Shown here in pieces: positions 45,585 to 55,810 of a DNA stretch of 64,000 nucleotides. The notes beneath the pieces were generated by a model. It was not told where the DNA came from. It saw only the letters and a program-made list of their open reading frames with translations, and ran no database searches. Position 1 is the first letter of the stretch. Each line of letters starts with the position of its first letter. Source of the DNA: Neurospora tetraspora (lineage: Eukaryota; Ascomycota; Sordariomycetes; Sordariales; Sordariaceae). Location: assembly GCF_033439725.1 (NCBI RefSeq), contig NW_026944388.1:372001-436000 (forward strand). The letters are read 5' to 3'. A program made the position numbers and the translations under genes.

Positions 45585-46900
45585 GGGTAAAGCCCTTGAG
45601 GAGCGGGTTCAACTCCTGCATCGATGATACGCGACTCTAGTGCGGTCATAATATTGTTTCATCCTTTCTCGGACAAAGGTCAATTCATCCTTCAGTGTTT
45701 GATGCATCTCAGTGAATCGCTCGGCCCTAACATGGGCACGCGGAACGATTGCCTCTGAGTCCCATCCCCTGCGAGAGCTCATCTCGTAGCCGTAATTAGC
45801 AAAGAAGGGTATTACCTTTATCGTCTCGGTCTTGGAGCTGTTGTATGACATTTGAGCGGTAGAGAGCAACTCGGCCCAGTTGTCCTGCTCGTAGTTGATA
45901 TATGCCCGTAGGTATGCTTCCAAAACCTGATTTATGCGTTCCGTTTGCCCATCTGTTTTAGCGTGGTACGCGGTAGATATTTTATGCTTTATATTAAGTT
46001 TATTTATGAATGTTTACTAATATTGTAATGAGAAGAGCTTATTTTTGTCGGCTACGAATTCCTTTGGCCAGCTGTGGTTGGATGTGATGAATTGTATGAA
46101 AATGTGTCTTAATTGTTCTACGTTAGTATTTTCTCTGAACGGTAGGAAGTAAGCGAACTTTGTAAATTTGTCGACAACCACCATAATACTATCGTATTCA
46201 ATGCCAATGGCTGGGTCTCGAAATATGGGTAACTTTGTGATGAAGTCCATGGTAATTGATTGCCATAGTCCTTCTGATACTGAGAATGGTTCGAATAGAC
46301 TATATAGTTTGTAACGATTAGCCTTGGTTTTGTAACAGATTTCGCATTCGTACAGGACTTCTATAACGACGTCTTTCATTTTAGCGAATCCGAATATTTC
46401 CTACACTCTAGCTATCGTACGTGCAATACCAGCGTGTCCTCCTTCTTCAGGAGACTCGTAAATATCCTTTACCAATTCCTTCTACAACGACAGAGGTACC
46501 CATAGCTTTCCTTTGTACAGCCGTAGTTCGATTGATGATGATAGGTGTTTTTGTACTTCCTCGTCGTCTACTTTATCCTGTGCCTCGGTAATTCGTTGGA
46601 TCCAGTCATCTGGGTCCACCTTAGCGACATTGATGTTGTAAATCTCGAGGTCATCTTCGAAATCATGGCTTGGTAGAGGCTTGTGTACCAGTGAACCGTC
46701 ATTGTTGGCTTGGAACAGGGCTGGTGAGGTAACTGTGCCTTCGTTCTTAGTGGTTCGAAGGTCTTCTCTTCTACTTAAGGCATCGGCTCGTGCGTTCTCA
46801 GAGCTTTTTCGGTAATAGATATTGAAATTGAACTGTGACAGGAACTCTAACCCTCGGGTTTATCTTTGGTTGAATTCTTTACTCGTAGTAAAATACGTCA
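45585..46900 (-). mobile_element. partial Ty3/gypsy retroelement fossil (end of RNase H, zinc-binding domain, integrase)
   Basis: Read on the minus strand this fossil runs from the end of an RNase H domain through the linker with ADALSRRED, an HHCC zinc-binding region (YECEICYKTKANRY) and an integrase core (SITMDFITKLPI, IMVVVDKFTKFAYFLPF), to a downstream part with MSYNSSKTETIKVIPFFANYGYE. Gag, protease, reverse transcriptase and both LTRs are absent. It belongs to the Metaviridae (Ty3/gypsy). It is AT-rich and broken, with several breaks, and looks older than the gypsy copy at 57-62 kb, of which it is a different subfamily. Confidence 0.85.
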
Positions 46901-47769
46901 AACTGCCGGAAGGTGGAAGATAGGAACGAGACAAGAGTCATCCGGGATATTACGCCGTTAATTGTTCCACCAGCGGAGATCCTTTGCACATATGGTGCCA
47001 GCCACCTCAAACATCTCATCGAGAGCGTCAACGAAGGGTGGAACAACTCGATCCCTCTCACCAGCACCCGTCCACAGCCTGACTACTCCGTTGGGTTCAG
47101 GCGAGGTGCGTTCACTGAGGACCAGCTCGCCAAGTTGTCGCCGTTCATTGGCGACTTCATCGCCGGGGATCAGTCTCTCTTTATGGCTACGTACTACATG
47201 TACTTCCCGTTCCTAACCTGCGAGGTGAAGTGCGGCGCCGCCGCGCTCGACATCGCAGACCGGCAGAACGCCCACAGCATGACCCTCGCGGTACGAGCTA
47301 CTGTTGAGCTCTTCCGTGCTGTTAAGCGCGAGGATGAAGTCAACCGGAAGATCCTCGCCTTCTCCGTCTCGCATGACCACACCTCGGTCCGGATCTACGG
47401 CCACTACCCGATGATAGCTGGGAAAGATATCATTACCGCCATCCGATCCATAAGTTTGACTTCACCGCGCTTGACGGAAAGGACAAATGGACTACGTACC
47501 GATTCACCAAGAACGTCTACGAAATATGGATGCCCAAGCATTTCGAGAACATCTGTTCTGCCATCAATCAGTTGCCGTCGGAGTTGGACTTTGATGTCCC
47601 ACCACTTTCCGAGACGACCGGGCTTTCCCAGGATTTGGGGAACTTGATGCAGTTAGATGCCAGCTGCGCTTCTCTGCCTGACGAGCGGGGCAGCCAGTCG
47701 AGCAATGCCGGGCAGGAGGCGGTCACTCCAGGTACCTCATTCAGTGAGCCGAAGAGGAGGAAAGGATAA
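46901..47769 (+). pseudogene. remnant of a DUF7924-like fungal protein
   Basis: The encoded sequence contains RVIRDITPLIVPPAEILCTYG, YSVGFRRGAFTEDQLAKLSP, a stretch with FLTCEVKCGAAALDIADRQN, YGHYP, and later HKFDFTALDGKDKW, FTKNVYEIWMPKHFENIC. This order is typical of a large family of fungal proteins carrying the domain I know as DUF7924. The EVKCG element recalls the E-x-K signature of restriction-endonuclease-like folds; that is inference. The usual N-terminal portion of such proteins is missing, because the sequence begins directly at the border of the gypsy fossil, and there is about one break inside. A Ser/Gly-rich tail ends in EPKRRKG. It is most likely not functional. Confidence 0.6.
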
Positions 47770-48066
47770 GGCCCGGAAGGGCCGTAATATATTAGAGGGT
47801 AGATAGCATAGGATTCAATTGACCGTCATCTTCACCTTGGCTACTTCGCTTCTTGCCTTCCATCGTTTATAAACCAAGTCACTGTCCTGGCCAGGTGCTT
47901 TGAGTGATCACCCTAAATATTCGGGTACCTTCGTTATGGCGGTCCCCCAGTAGACACTTTTACGGTAGTTTTACATGTAACCGAATAGAGGCCTTCAGAT
48001 TGCACTATACAGCAAGAAGAATTAAGATGAGCCTAGCTACTCCATTCCGACACAGTAGCCAGCACA

Positions 48067-48268
48067 ATGTGGTTCTATGAGATTCCTCACTGGTCAACTG
48101 GCGACTTCGTAGCGAGGGCGACGGTGCCTCTGCTTTTCCTGTTTGCCAGCGTGTCCCTCGCCCTGTCATCGATGCAGGTTATCCTCGCGGTGCCGGCGGA
48201 TGACCCATGGTTTTCTGGACTGGGCCACTCTGGGCTGCAGAAGATGGGTCGGGCGTTTTGGGTGTTCT
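48067..48268 (+). pseudogene. short membrane-protein fragment fused to a nitrilase remnant
   Basis: An open stretch starting at 48067 encodes WFYEIPHWSTGDFVARAT followed by two hydrophobic segments (VPLLFLFASVSLALSSMQVI) and LQKMGRAFWVF. Fungal membrane proteins of unknown function have a similar C-terminal pattern, but I cannot name the family with confidence. At about 48268 the resemblance stops abruptly and nitrilase-like sequence begins in a different frame, so this is a fragment joined to another gene. Confidence 0.45.
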
Positions 48269-49082
48269 CTGCCCCTGATGAGGACCGTTGCCATCGAAGG
48301 CCGCTGCTTCGTCGTTAGTTCCAACATGTGCGTCCGCAATGGAGGAAAGTAACAACAAGCCAAGGTCAACGGTCGCCCCGCCCTCTCCCAGCAACAACAA
48401 GAAACCGACACCAGCGCCGTCGCCGACCCCTCTCCATTCACCAGCGGCTGCAGACGCAGCTCCTTCGTCACAGAAGAAGGCTTCGAAATCGCCCTCCCAT
48501 CTCCCCGCAGCGGCAGTCACGGCCGTCCCAAGAAACTTCGCAGGCGGTCCGTCTTTGACGAGGACGGTAACGAAATCGTCCTGCCATGCTGCGACGACCA
48601 AGGTGATGGTGAAGCCGAGGCGGAAGCCGAAGTCGATGACGAGGCTGTTTCCACCACCACGGCCAAGACTTCCTTGTCTTCTGCCGCTCCGGCTCCGGTT
48701 CAGGCGCCGAAGCTTGACAGTAGAAAGACTTTCAAGTCCCCTGTCATTGATAGATCCTGCGGTGCGAAGGCGGAGGATGAGTTTGTGTCCTGCGGCGGTT
48801 CGGCTATCGTGTCGCCGTTTGGAGACGTGATTGCTGGTCCGCAGTGGGAGGATGATGAGGGTATCATTTGGGCGGATGTCGACTTTGAGGATTGTATCCG
48901 TGGACGGCTGGATTTGGATACTGCGGGAAGTTATTCGAGGTATGTTTCTTTTCCTTGGCTTCAAGTGGTGTGTTGTTCTATCATTGCTGGGCGTGCAACA
49001 GCTAACTAGGTGGCGGCGTAGGAACGACTCGTTCAAGCTTACGGTTGAAGGACTCGATTTGTCGCCTTTGCCGTACCATTAA
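48269..49082 (+). pseudogene. 5'-truncated nitrilase/cyanide hydratase-like gene
   Basis: The first recognisable piece is MRTVAIEGRCFVVSSNMCVR, the part of fungal nitrilases after the catalytic cysteine. An in-frame TAA follows at about 48351-48353. The frame then continues with FVTEEGFEIALPSPRSG, SVFDEDGNEIVLPCC and an acidic Ala/Glu insert, and ends with the family's C-terminal block CGGSAIVSPFGDVIAGPQWE, ADVDFEDCIRGRLDLD and GSYSR-NDSFKLTVEGLDL. The last two parts are joined over an intron with a gtatgt donor at about 48940 and a TAG acceptor just before 49021. The N-terminal half with the catalytic Glu, Lys and Cys is missing, so no enzyme can be made. The C-terminal blocks are well preserved, which suggests a recent loss. 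Confidence 0.7.
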
Positions 49083-49171
49083 GAGTGGCACATATGGTGA
49101 TGCAGGCTCTGGCCGGGGACTAAGTGAAATTGTATACCAGAAATAGTGTGAAGCTTCTTTTGTTGGCGAAG

Positions 49172-51399
49172 TCAACCCAGTCTTATCTTCCGAATAGAGT
49201 GCGGAACCCGTTCCAACAAAGCCTGGTACTGGTCAGAAGAAGCGAAGAGATTCAGCGTTCCAACTCTGTATGCCGTGGTATCCGACCACTCTAGTATCAG
49301 GAATTGCATGTCGAAGAATGTGCAGCAAAGGAGCAGACAATCCCAAGTCTCTGTTACCAGCCTCTGATATACGGGGTCATCCCGCGTCCGAGGCCTGTGA
49401 ACGAAATCTACCCAGCCCCTCACGCCATCTTTTTCGAAATTTACCTCGAGATACCCTTCATCAGGATAATCGGGCCACTTCTCGTGGTTGTCCTGAAACT
49501 GAAGTTGGAGCACCATATTCTCCACCAGAGATACATCGACAACTCTGGGATAATTCTTGTGCTATCAGATGAGGATGCCGAAGGGGTTGGTGACAGCAAG
49601 AGATCCACCAGCTGTACGTGAGCACCGTTATGCTCCTCGGCCCAAAAGATTGCCTTGCGCTCAAGTCTGTATTCGGAATCCTCTTCATTCCTCAGACTTG
49701 GATTGATCTTGGAATAGTCGACCCCCTTCTGGGCTTTCCAACCGAGCCACGACCAACTGGGAAACCCTGGTCGTCGTCGTACCTCAAAACTGCCCTCTGA
49801 AGGTTCAAAGAAGAACCAAAGAGACTGAAAGAATTCCACTGGTAATGTTGTTCTGTGTCTGGATTGTGAAGTGTCTTCCGGTGACTCGTACCTTTGCAGC
49901 AACACTCCATAGTACGTATAGAAGGGGCATCGTGACAATAGGCCTCTGATGGCGTCAAGAGCGTCCCCTTCGTATGTTAGATCTCTCGTTGAAAATTGTT
50001 CGAAATGACGGAACGCATCGCGGAGGTCAGTGGCCCCCCTTCGATACCTTTTGGTTTCGAATATTTGAGACAGCACCGGTACAGGTTCATGAGAAATAAC
50101 CCCGGTAGATCCTCTGGAAAGAGCTTTATCTTCGCACCATATCTGTGCTGGACACACGAGGTGTGCTTGGTAGTTGGTGAAAATCAGAAGTCGACGGGAT
50201 AAGACAGTCTCCTGATATGTCCATCCCCGCGTGGCCCAGATCGAGTTTCGGATTACTTCATGGGCGGTAGGGAGGGATCCGACCAGGGCAAAAGAGCCGA
50301 TATTGACATAAAGCTGCTCCCTTCTTGGCCTCCAGCTGACTCCGGGAAGTCCATAGGTGGAGTCTTTACCAGCGGCTGCCACTATGGTCAGGTAGGCACC
50401 CTGGTATATGTTATCCATATTCTGAATCTGGGCCATCTTGTCCGCGTTGTCATTTTGGTCGATACAGCATTGATCAACCCAAAGATAACGCTTTCCGATA
50501 CTCTTTACCACGACGATGCTGTCCCCGATGACTTGAGGAACATCCTCTGGTACGAAAAGCCTCCCCGTGCCCTGCTCCCTTTTCAACATGCCAGCCGTCG
50601 AGATACCACCCCAGACGTAGCTGGGGGCCACGTAATCGGCCCCAGGCGACAGCCTAACGACTTCACGACTAAAGCAGTCGATACACCGTAGCGGAGCAGA
50701 ATGGGTTGTGTTGCGGTTGGGCCGACTCTCGATATGATCATGATCACATTGCTGGAGCCAGCCCTGTATCAACTCGAAGTTGATATACCTGGGGAGAACG
50801 CGCCGCCCTTTAGTTAGGAAGAAAGGGCCTCTGTAGCTGTCGTCTGGTGTTGTCGGTGCCGATTTGTCAGGAACAAAGTACCCGTTTGCCCTGAGTGTGG
50901 GCTCGCAGGCATAGTAAGCCTCGTGACCGTCATCCAAAGTCTTGTGGGTGTATTCTGATAGCTTCCCTGGGACAACGCTGCAGACGGTCGCTCCAGAAAT
51001 GCTTGACTTTGGAAACGATGATTTCGAAACGTCAATCGTTGTGAACAGCCGCAGATGGTAGTGGTCGACGGAGGGAGTCATAGGTGCTTGGGGCCAACGT
51101 GCGGAGTAGAAGAAACGGCAAAGTATACATGTCGCGTCTTCTCTGAGAACACCGAGATCTATCAGGCCACAGTGTTTGGCGCGAGTACTTAGTCTTACCC
51201 ATGTTCGTGCCTTCAGCGAAGTGCTGTCAAAGAGACTGTAAAAGTCAATCCCCCTGCATCGTTCACAAAGATCGTCGGTGCTTTTCCCAGTTGTCTCGCT
51301 ATGTTGTTCTTGGACAAGATAGCCTGAGACGGGCGATCTGGAAGAGGAACGAGATGTCATGGCCGGTACTGTAACCGATTTGGTCACTGTTGGAATCAA
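49172..51399 (-). CDS. HET-domain heterokaryon incompatibility protein
   Basis: I propose two exons on the minus strand, 51399 down to 49595 and 49544 down to 49172, about 725 residues. The 50-base intron has a weak gtcacc donor, a ctgat-like branch site and a cccag acceptor; removing it restores the expected read-through LLVVDVSLVENMVLQLQFQD. If the donor is wrong, the alternative is a frame break there. The protein has a Cys pair region near the N-terminus (LCERC, CILCRFF), then the three HET blocks: APSYVWGG, YLWVDQCCIDQND with MDNIYQGAYLTIVAAAG, and WATRGWTYQETVLSRRLLIF. HET domains trigger cell death after non-self fusion or NLR activation. It lies between two NLR genes. The start at 51399 could instead be an internal Met at 51360. 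Confidence 0.85.
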
Positions 51400-51614
51400 A
51401 AATAATAAATGGCCAATTTGTATGACAGTGAGGGGTAGATGAAGCTGTGGTGATGCCGAGCCTGGCAGTTCAATGTTGGCGTATGTTCAAGTAGAGATTC
51501 TATGACGCCCGCGGCTGTGATCAGGCTCAGCTGCGACGTGCTTCTCGCTGACTCCATAAGTAATCATCAGCCTTTTGTGTCACATTGGCACCTCCTTGGC
51601 GCCCCGAACCCAGG

Positions 51615-51648
51615 GTCCCGCAGTCCCGAGAATACGGGACTACGGGAC
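51615..51648. repeat. hairpin with 14-base arms, one mismatch
   Basis: The arm gtcccgcagtcccg at 51615-51628 pairs with cgggactacgggac at 51635-51648 over a six-base loop. A second perfect hairpin, gaaggcc/ggccttc at 51671-51677 and 51685-51691, follows directly after a TATATAAG box. Confidence 0.7.
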
Positions 51649-51998
51649 AGGTTTGAAGACCAGTATATAAGAAGGCCGCTTCCCGGCCTTCGTTATTCTG
51701 GTTCGTTAGCAAGCAACAGCTTCTACAATCGATCAGTACCTTTCGGCTACTACTACCGTTGTTCTTATTCCCAGCGATATACTCCTGTGCTTGTAACGGT
51801 TCGTCACAACTCGGTCAGAATACTATTACTGATTGGTTCGTTATATAGCCTTGATATATTGGATACTGGTGGGGCGGCGGCGTTTATTATTGCCAGTAGG
51901 AGCGACATTTGCAGGTTTGCCAAGCCCCTGACATCTGGCCCAAACCAGTTCGATTTTAACACCAAGCATTTGAGTCTAAAGTAACATCCGCTTGGGAG

Positions 51999-52097
51999 TA
52001 GCCCCGTTAACGTTTGTCAAAGCGCAATATCCGCGGTATGGGTATACTAGCACAGTTCTCAGTCGCGGTCATAACAAGCTCTCTTCCAGTAGCCGAA
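51999..52097 (+). repeat. 98-base direct repeat, copy 2
   Basis: This is the second copy of the segment at 36679-36776, in the same orientation and roughly 90 percent identical. The differences are almost all transitions, as expected if RIP-like mutation acted on repeated DNA. Confidence 0.85.
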
Positions 52098-52202
52098 CCT
52101 TGATTATTATGGACTTTGTAATAGTAACAGTAGGGTTGGCACTGGTACTGTGCGTAATAAATGGATAAGGTTCTACGAAGGAGAGAAAACTAGCTCGCAT
52201 AG

Positions 52203-52592
52203 TGTGACGAACGGCAGTCTGATCTGCCTAAGTGGGATAGCTGAAGGTAAGAACTATCAGAGTCGTTCGGTGAAGCCAAAAGGTTCACAACAAGTATGGT
52301 AGCGTTATACTAGTCTCGGTGATAATGATCAATTGACTACTGTCGAACTATCTGACAATCTGAATTCTCCAGTCGTCCCTTTATACTCCTGGCCGTCCTG
52401 CCTGTGTGCCTGTTTTGCATGTTGGCTCACGATGCCTTCCTGCTCACCGTGAGCAGTGGCTCACCGTGAGCACTCTCCCGTGGTGAGCGCCCTTCCGGCC
52501 AATCCCCGTCTGAGGTTACACTCAACCATCTCTAACAGTGCTGTTGCGTCCCAAGGGCTTGGTCAGCCCCTGTGTCGCTTAAGTTCGTAACA
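52203..52592 (+). mobile_element. solo LTR (family A), copy B
   Basis: A 390-base fossil LTR in the same orientation as the copy at 42211-42604, starting TGTGACGAACGGCAGTCTG and ending TTCGTAACA. The first 190 bases align closely and the middle is more diverged. The five bases before it (catag) and after it (ggaag) do not match, so the original target duplication is lost or the copy was rearranged. No internal element sequence is attached. Confidence 0.8.
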
Positions 52593-53280
52593 GGAAGCAA
52601 CCACAGCCAAAGGGTGACCGGACGAAGGCTGGCGTCAGAAGGAAGAAGGATAATGGTTGAAAGCACTCAGGAAGATCCACATGTATGAGACCGCTAGATA
52701 GATACCTTGAGGCCTCAACAAGGCCCGGTACGTACCTCAGTACGTACCAAACCTCTGTGGCATAAGAAGGCCTTGAAACCCAGCCTTTGGTTGAAGGTTG
52801 AAAGGGATCAACAAGGCCTTCGAGACCAAAGTAGTTTACTAGTTGAATTGAACTACTGTTCCAAGCCCTGCACACAGCCCTTGTCACAATATTTCAGCTG
52901 ACAAGCCTGCAACTTCGACGTCTTTATTCATGTCAACATAGAGATAGCTCACGGACTTGACCTCAACAATCCGTCTACGACTCGTTTCTTTCGTCTTCGA
53001 CTCGTTGCTTCACTTTTATCACCCAGGTGCGGTCAGTATTATATGCGAGACGTGAACCGCCTGTTTCTACGTCGGCTACCATACAAGCATCACCACTGCA
53101 ATCCCGTCGGTGACGGCAACTACGGCACCTATCTACACGACGACTAGAGGGGCTCCCAATACGATAGGAAGCAATAGGGAGTAAATAATGAAGATTGGGG
53201 AGTAAACCAAGATCAATTCTTGCAAGAGGAAAGATTGTGAACGGCTGACTTGAGGTGGAGTTGTCCTCCAAGCCTGCCTC
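52593..53280. other. 3' flank of the NACHT-ankyrin gene
   Basis: No gene is recognised between LTR copy B and the stop codon of the NACHT-ankyrin gene at 53281. The minus-strand text near 53040-53110 includes VADVETGG-like codons, vaguely like the leader repeats of the NLR at 37 kb, which may be a chance match. Confidence 0.35.
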
Positions 53281-55810
53281 TTAGGATGCAAGCCTGAGTA
53301 GCTCAACAACCGCCTCATGCCCATTCTTCTCCGCCATATGCAGCGCTGTCTGTCCATTCTCATCCTTAGCACCTGCGTCAACCTTGCCAGTATCGAGAAG
53401 CAGCTTAACAATCGCCTGACCTCTATTCCCCGTCGCCATATGCAGCACTGTCCGTCCACCCCTATCCTTAGCACCTACATCAACCTTGCCAGTATCGAGA
53501 AGCAGCTTAACAACCGCCTCATGCCTATTTGCTGCCGCCATATGCAGCACTGTCCGTCCACCCCTATCCTTAGCACCTACATCAACCTTGCCAGTATCGA
53601 GAAGCAGCTTAACAACCGCCTCATGCCCATACGCTGCCGCCATATGCAGCGCTGTCTGTCCATCCTTATACTGAGCATCTGCGTCAACCTTGCCGGTATC
53701 GAGAAGTAGCTTAACAACCGCCTCATGCCCCTTCTCTGCCGCCATATGCAGCGCTGTCTGTCCATCCCCATCCTTAGCACCTGCGTCAGCCTTGCCAGTA
53801 TTGAGGAGAAGTCTAACAACCTCTTCAGATCCGTAGCGTGTAGCATTCATGAGCGGGGTATAGCGTCCGAGCCAGCCATTAGGATCGGCGCCGTACTCGA
53901 GAAAAAGCCTCGCCATCACCGCGGAGTCAGTGACTGCAGACGCGTGTAAGGCACGATCATAATTCCAGCCCTGCGGGCTAATGTCGGCGCTATACTCGAG
54001 AAGAATCTTTGCCACCCTGTTGTGTGCATGACGCAGGGAAATGTATAACAGGTCGGCGTCCTTTTCACAATAATCAGGGCAGAAGAATGTATGAGCCAGT
54101 GAGAGTCGCTCAACGTCATGGTCTTCTTTCATCCCCCTTAGGTATTCTACCTGTGAGACATTTCCCGCCTCTGCTGCCTCAGCGTGATCGAGCCAATGCA
54201 AAGATGCGTACTTCAAAAAGGGGTATTTGAGATGAAACTCATACCTCTCGATGCAGTCACCATCCATCCAGATGTCATCCAGAATCGAAGCGTTGGTTTC
54301 GATGAATGACAAACAGCAAGTTTTCAACCGATCATGGGATTGACCGATGGGATTCGACCCAAGCGTTGGGTCCAGACTCTGAAGTCGCTGATTTCGTAGG
54401 AGGAAATCTTTGACAGATTCGTGGATAAATTGAACCGTACTCTCGGCTTTAGGCACCTCGATGAGCCCTTTCGACGAGTAGGTTATGCACCGCTGGATGT
54501 CGTCAGCTGTCAGCTGTGACTGATCCCAAGGTCCTAGGTTTGTGACACCGGTGCCGGCCAGCGTGGCATAGTACACCTCTTCCGGCTCTAGGGTTCGTAC
54601 TGCAAACAAAACCCACTGAAGCATTAAGATCGTCTCATGCTTATCCGGATTTTCCTTGCTCAGGATGTTCGAAAACAGCTCGTCAAGGTTACTGGGCACC
54701 TCGCGCAACTTCTGCTTCATCGCTTCGACCTTGCCATTGGCATGTGCCTTTTTCAGCATGGCGACGACGAGCACAACCCACATAAAGATACCTGATGCCT
54801 TATTGAGTACCTCCTCCTCAATGCGTGCAATGCGTGAATCCGCCATAGCCAGCTTATCATAGACGTACTTAGTAATGTCGGTATTATGTCCGGCCTTTTT
54901 TTCTACAACCAGCTCTTGGAATATCTCCATGCTGATGTTTGGATAATGGCGACTCGATAAGCAAATTCTGACATTCACTTCACTGATGCTCAAAGCTTCG
55001 AGGAAGTCCACCACGTTCTGGGCCTGTGATTCATTGCATTCGTCTAATGCATCGATAAGAATGACGAGTGGCGGCCATTGTCGAACCTGCATTTCGGAAT
55101 GAAGGAATTCCTTGAGTTCTGCCTCTCGCCATTCCCATATCTGGTGGATTCGTTTCTTTCCGCGGAAGAGAGAAAGGAAGCGTTGATACGATTGTTCATC
55201 GTTATCGAGAAGTTGACAAACGAGGGAACGTAGCATGCCGAGAGGTGTCTTCTCTAGTGAGTCACCTCGAGCGTGGAAGAAGTAGGAAGCAACGATATGG
55301 TCCTCAAATTCCCGCTGGCAGTATCTCCAGATATGTTTCATCAGCGTCGACTTTCCGGTTCCAGGATGGCCTTTGATCCAAAGCACTCCATTGTGTTTTG
55401 ATAAATCAGTGCGGTCGCGCCATTGTCGAAATTCTGTGGTCTCAAAAATCCAATCGCCAGTGTTAGGGTGGGCCAGGAAAATATCCTGACGGCGCGCGTC
55501 AATGTTGGAGAAGCTGAGGGATTGTAGACATTCTGTCCTCGTCAGTTTTGATGGAGACGTGGTGAGGAATCAGTATACTGACCTTGCTTCTCACATTTGG
55601 GGCGCTCAGGTTCTTGATCAGTTCCAGAGTAAGAAGCTATGGGATGTTAGCACAGGCCCATACCATCATCACCCGTGGTGGAAACCTACATCTATAGTAG
55701 TTGTAGTTGTATTGCGGCCCGGCGGCGTTGTTATTATACTGAGTCCCCGGGCCGGTATTGGCATTGGAGAAACCCGAACCAGAATTGGAGACAGACCAGG
55801 ACCTTTTCAT
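53281..55810 (-). CDS. NLR-type receptor: Asn/Gly/Gln-rich N-terminus - NACHT - ankyrin repeats
   Basis: Three exons on the minus strand are proposed: 55810-55690, 55636-55583 and 55532-53281, about 808 residues. The donors are gtaggt and gtcagt, with a gctaac branch site before the first acceptor. Splicing joins PERPKCEKQ to ECLQSLSFSNIDARRQDI, the standard entry of this NLR class, which supports the model. The first exon encodes only MKRSWSVSNS and then GSGFSNANTGPGTQYNNN, an Asn/Gly/Gln-rich segment like the short amyloid-type signalling motifs at the N-termini of fungal NLRs. Walker A GHPGTGKST is near residue 113, Walker B LVILIDALDEC near 214, then FIHESVKDFLL. The C-terminus has about eight ankyrin repeats; the last five or six are nearly identical 34-residue units. 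The role is probably non-self recognition. The frame is open and looks functional. Confidence 0.85.
53285..53800 (-). repeat. five tandem 102-base ankyrin-coding units
   Basis: The last part of the NACHT-ankyrin gene consists of five or so 102-base units encoding GQTALHMAA, two or three variable residues, HEAVVKLLLDTGKVD and a variable linker. Variation concentrates at the beta-turn and first-helix positions (EKG, AYG, ANR, GNR), which in ankyrin proteins contact ligands. Confidence 0.85.

Larger units (their letters stand above)
51400..52202. other. region between HET gene and LTR copy B, with hairpins and a possible LTR relic
   Basis: No gene is recognised; a 160-codon frame at 51502-51984 shows no domain. 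Between about 51576 and 51812 there are two stable hairpins, a TATATAAG box near 51664 and an end resembling an LTR edge (ggttcgtcaca), so this may be the relic of an LTR, but no target duplication supports it. The 98-base repeat copy 2 lies at 51999-52097. Confidence 0.4.

Noticed and set aside
45550-45625. Possible tRNA or tRNA-derived SINE suggested by a T-arm with loop ttcaact and an A-box-like taggcgcaacgg
   Set aside because: The T-arm folds, but the anticodon arm has a wrong loop size and the acceptor stem pairs over only five bases.
53317-53709. Plus-strand frames rich in His, Met and Ile opposite the ankyrin units
   Set aside because: They repeat every 102 bases and are shadows of the ankyrin repeats.
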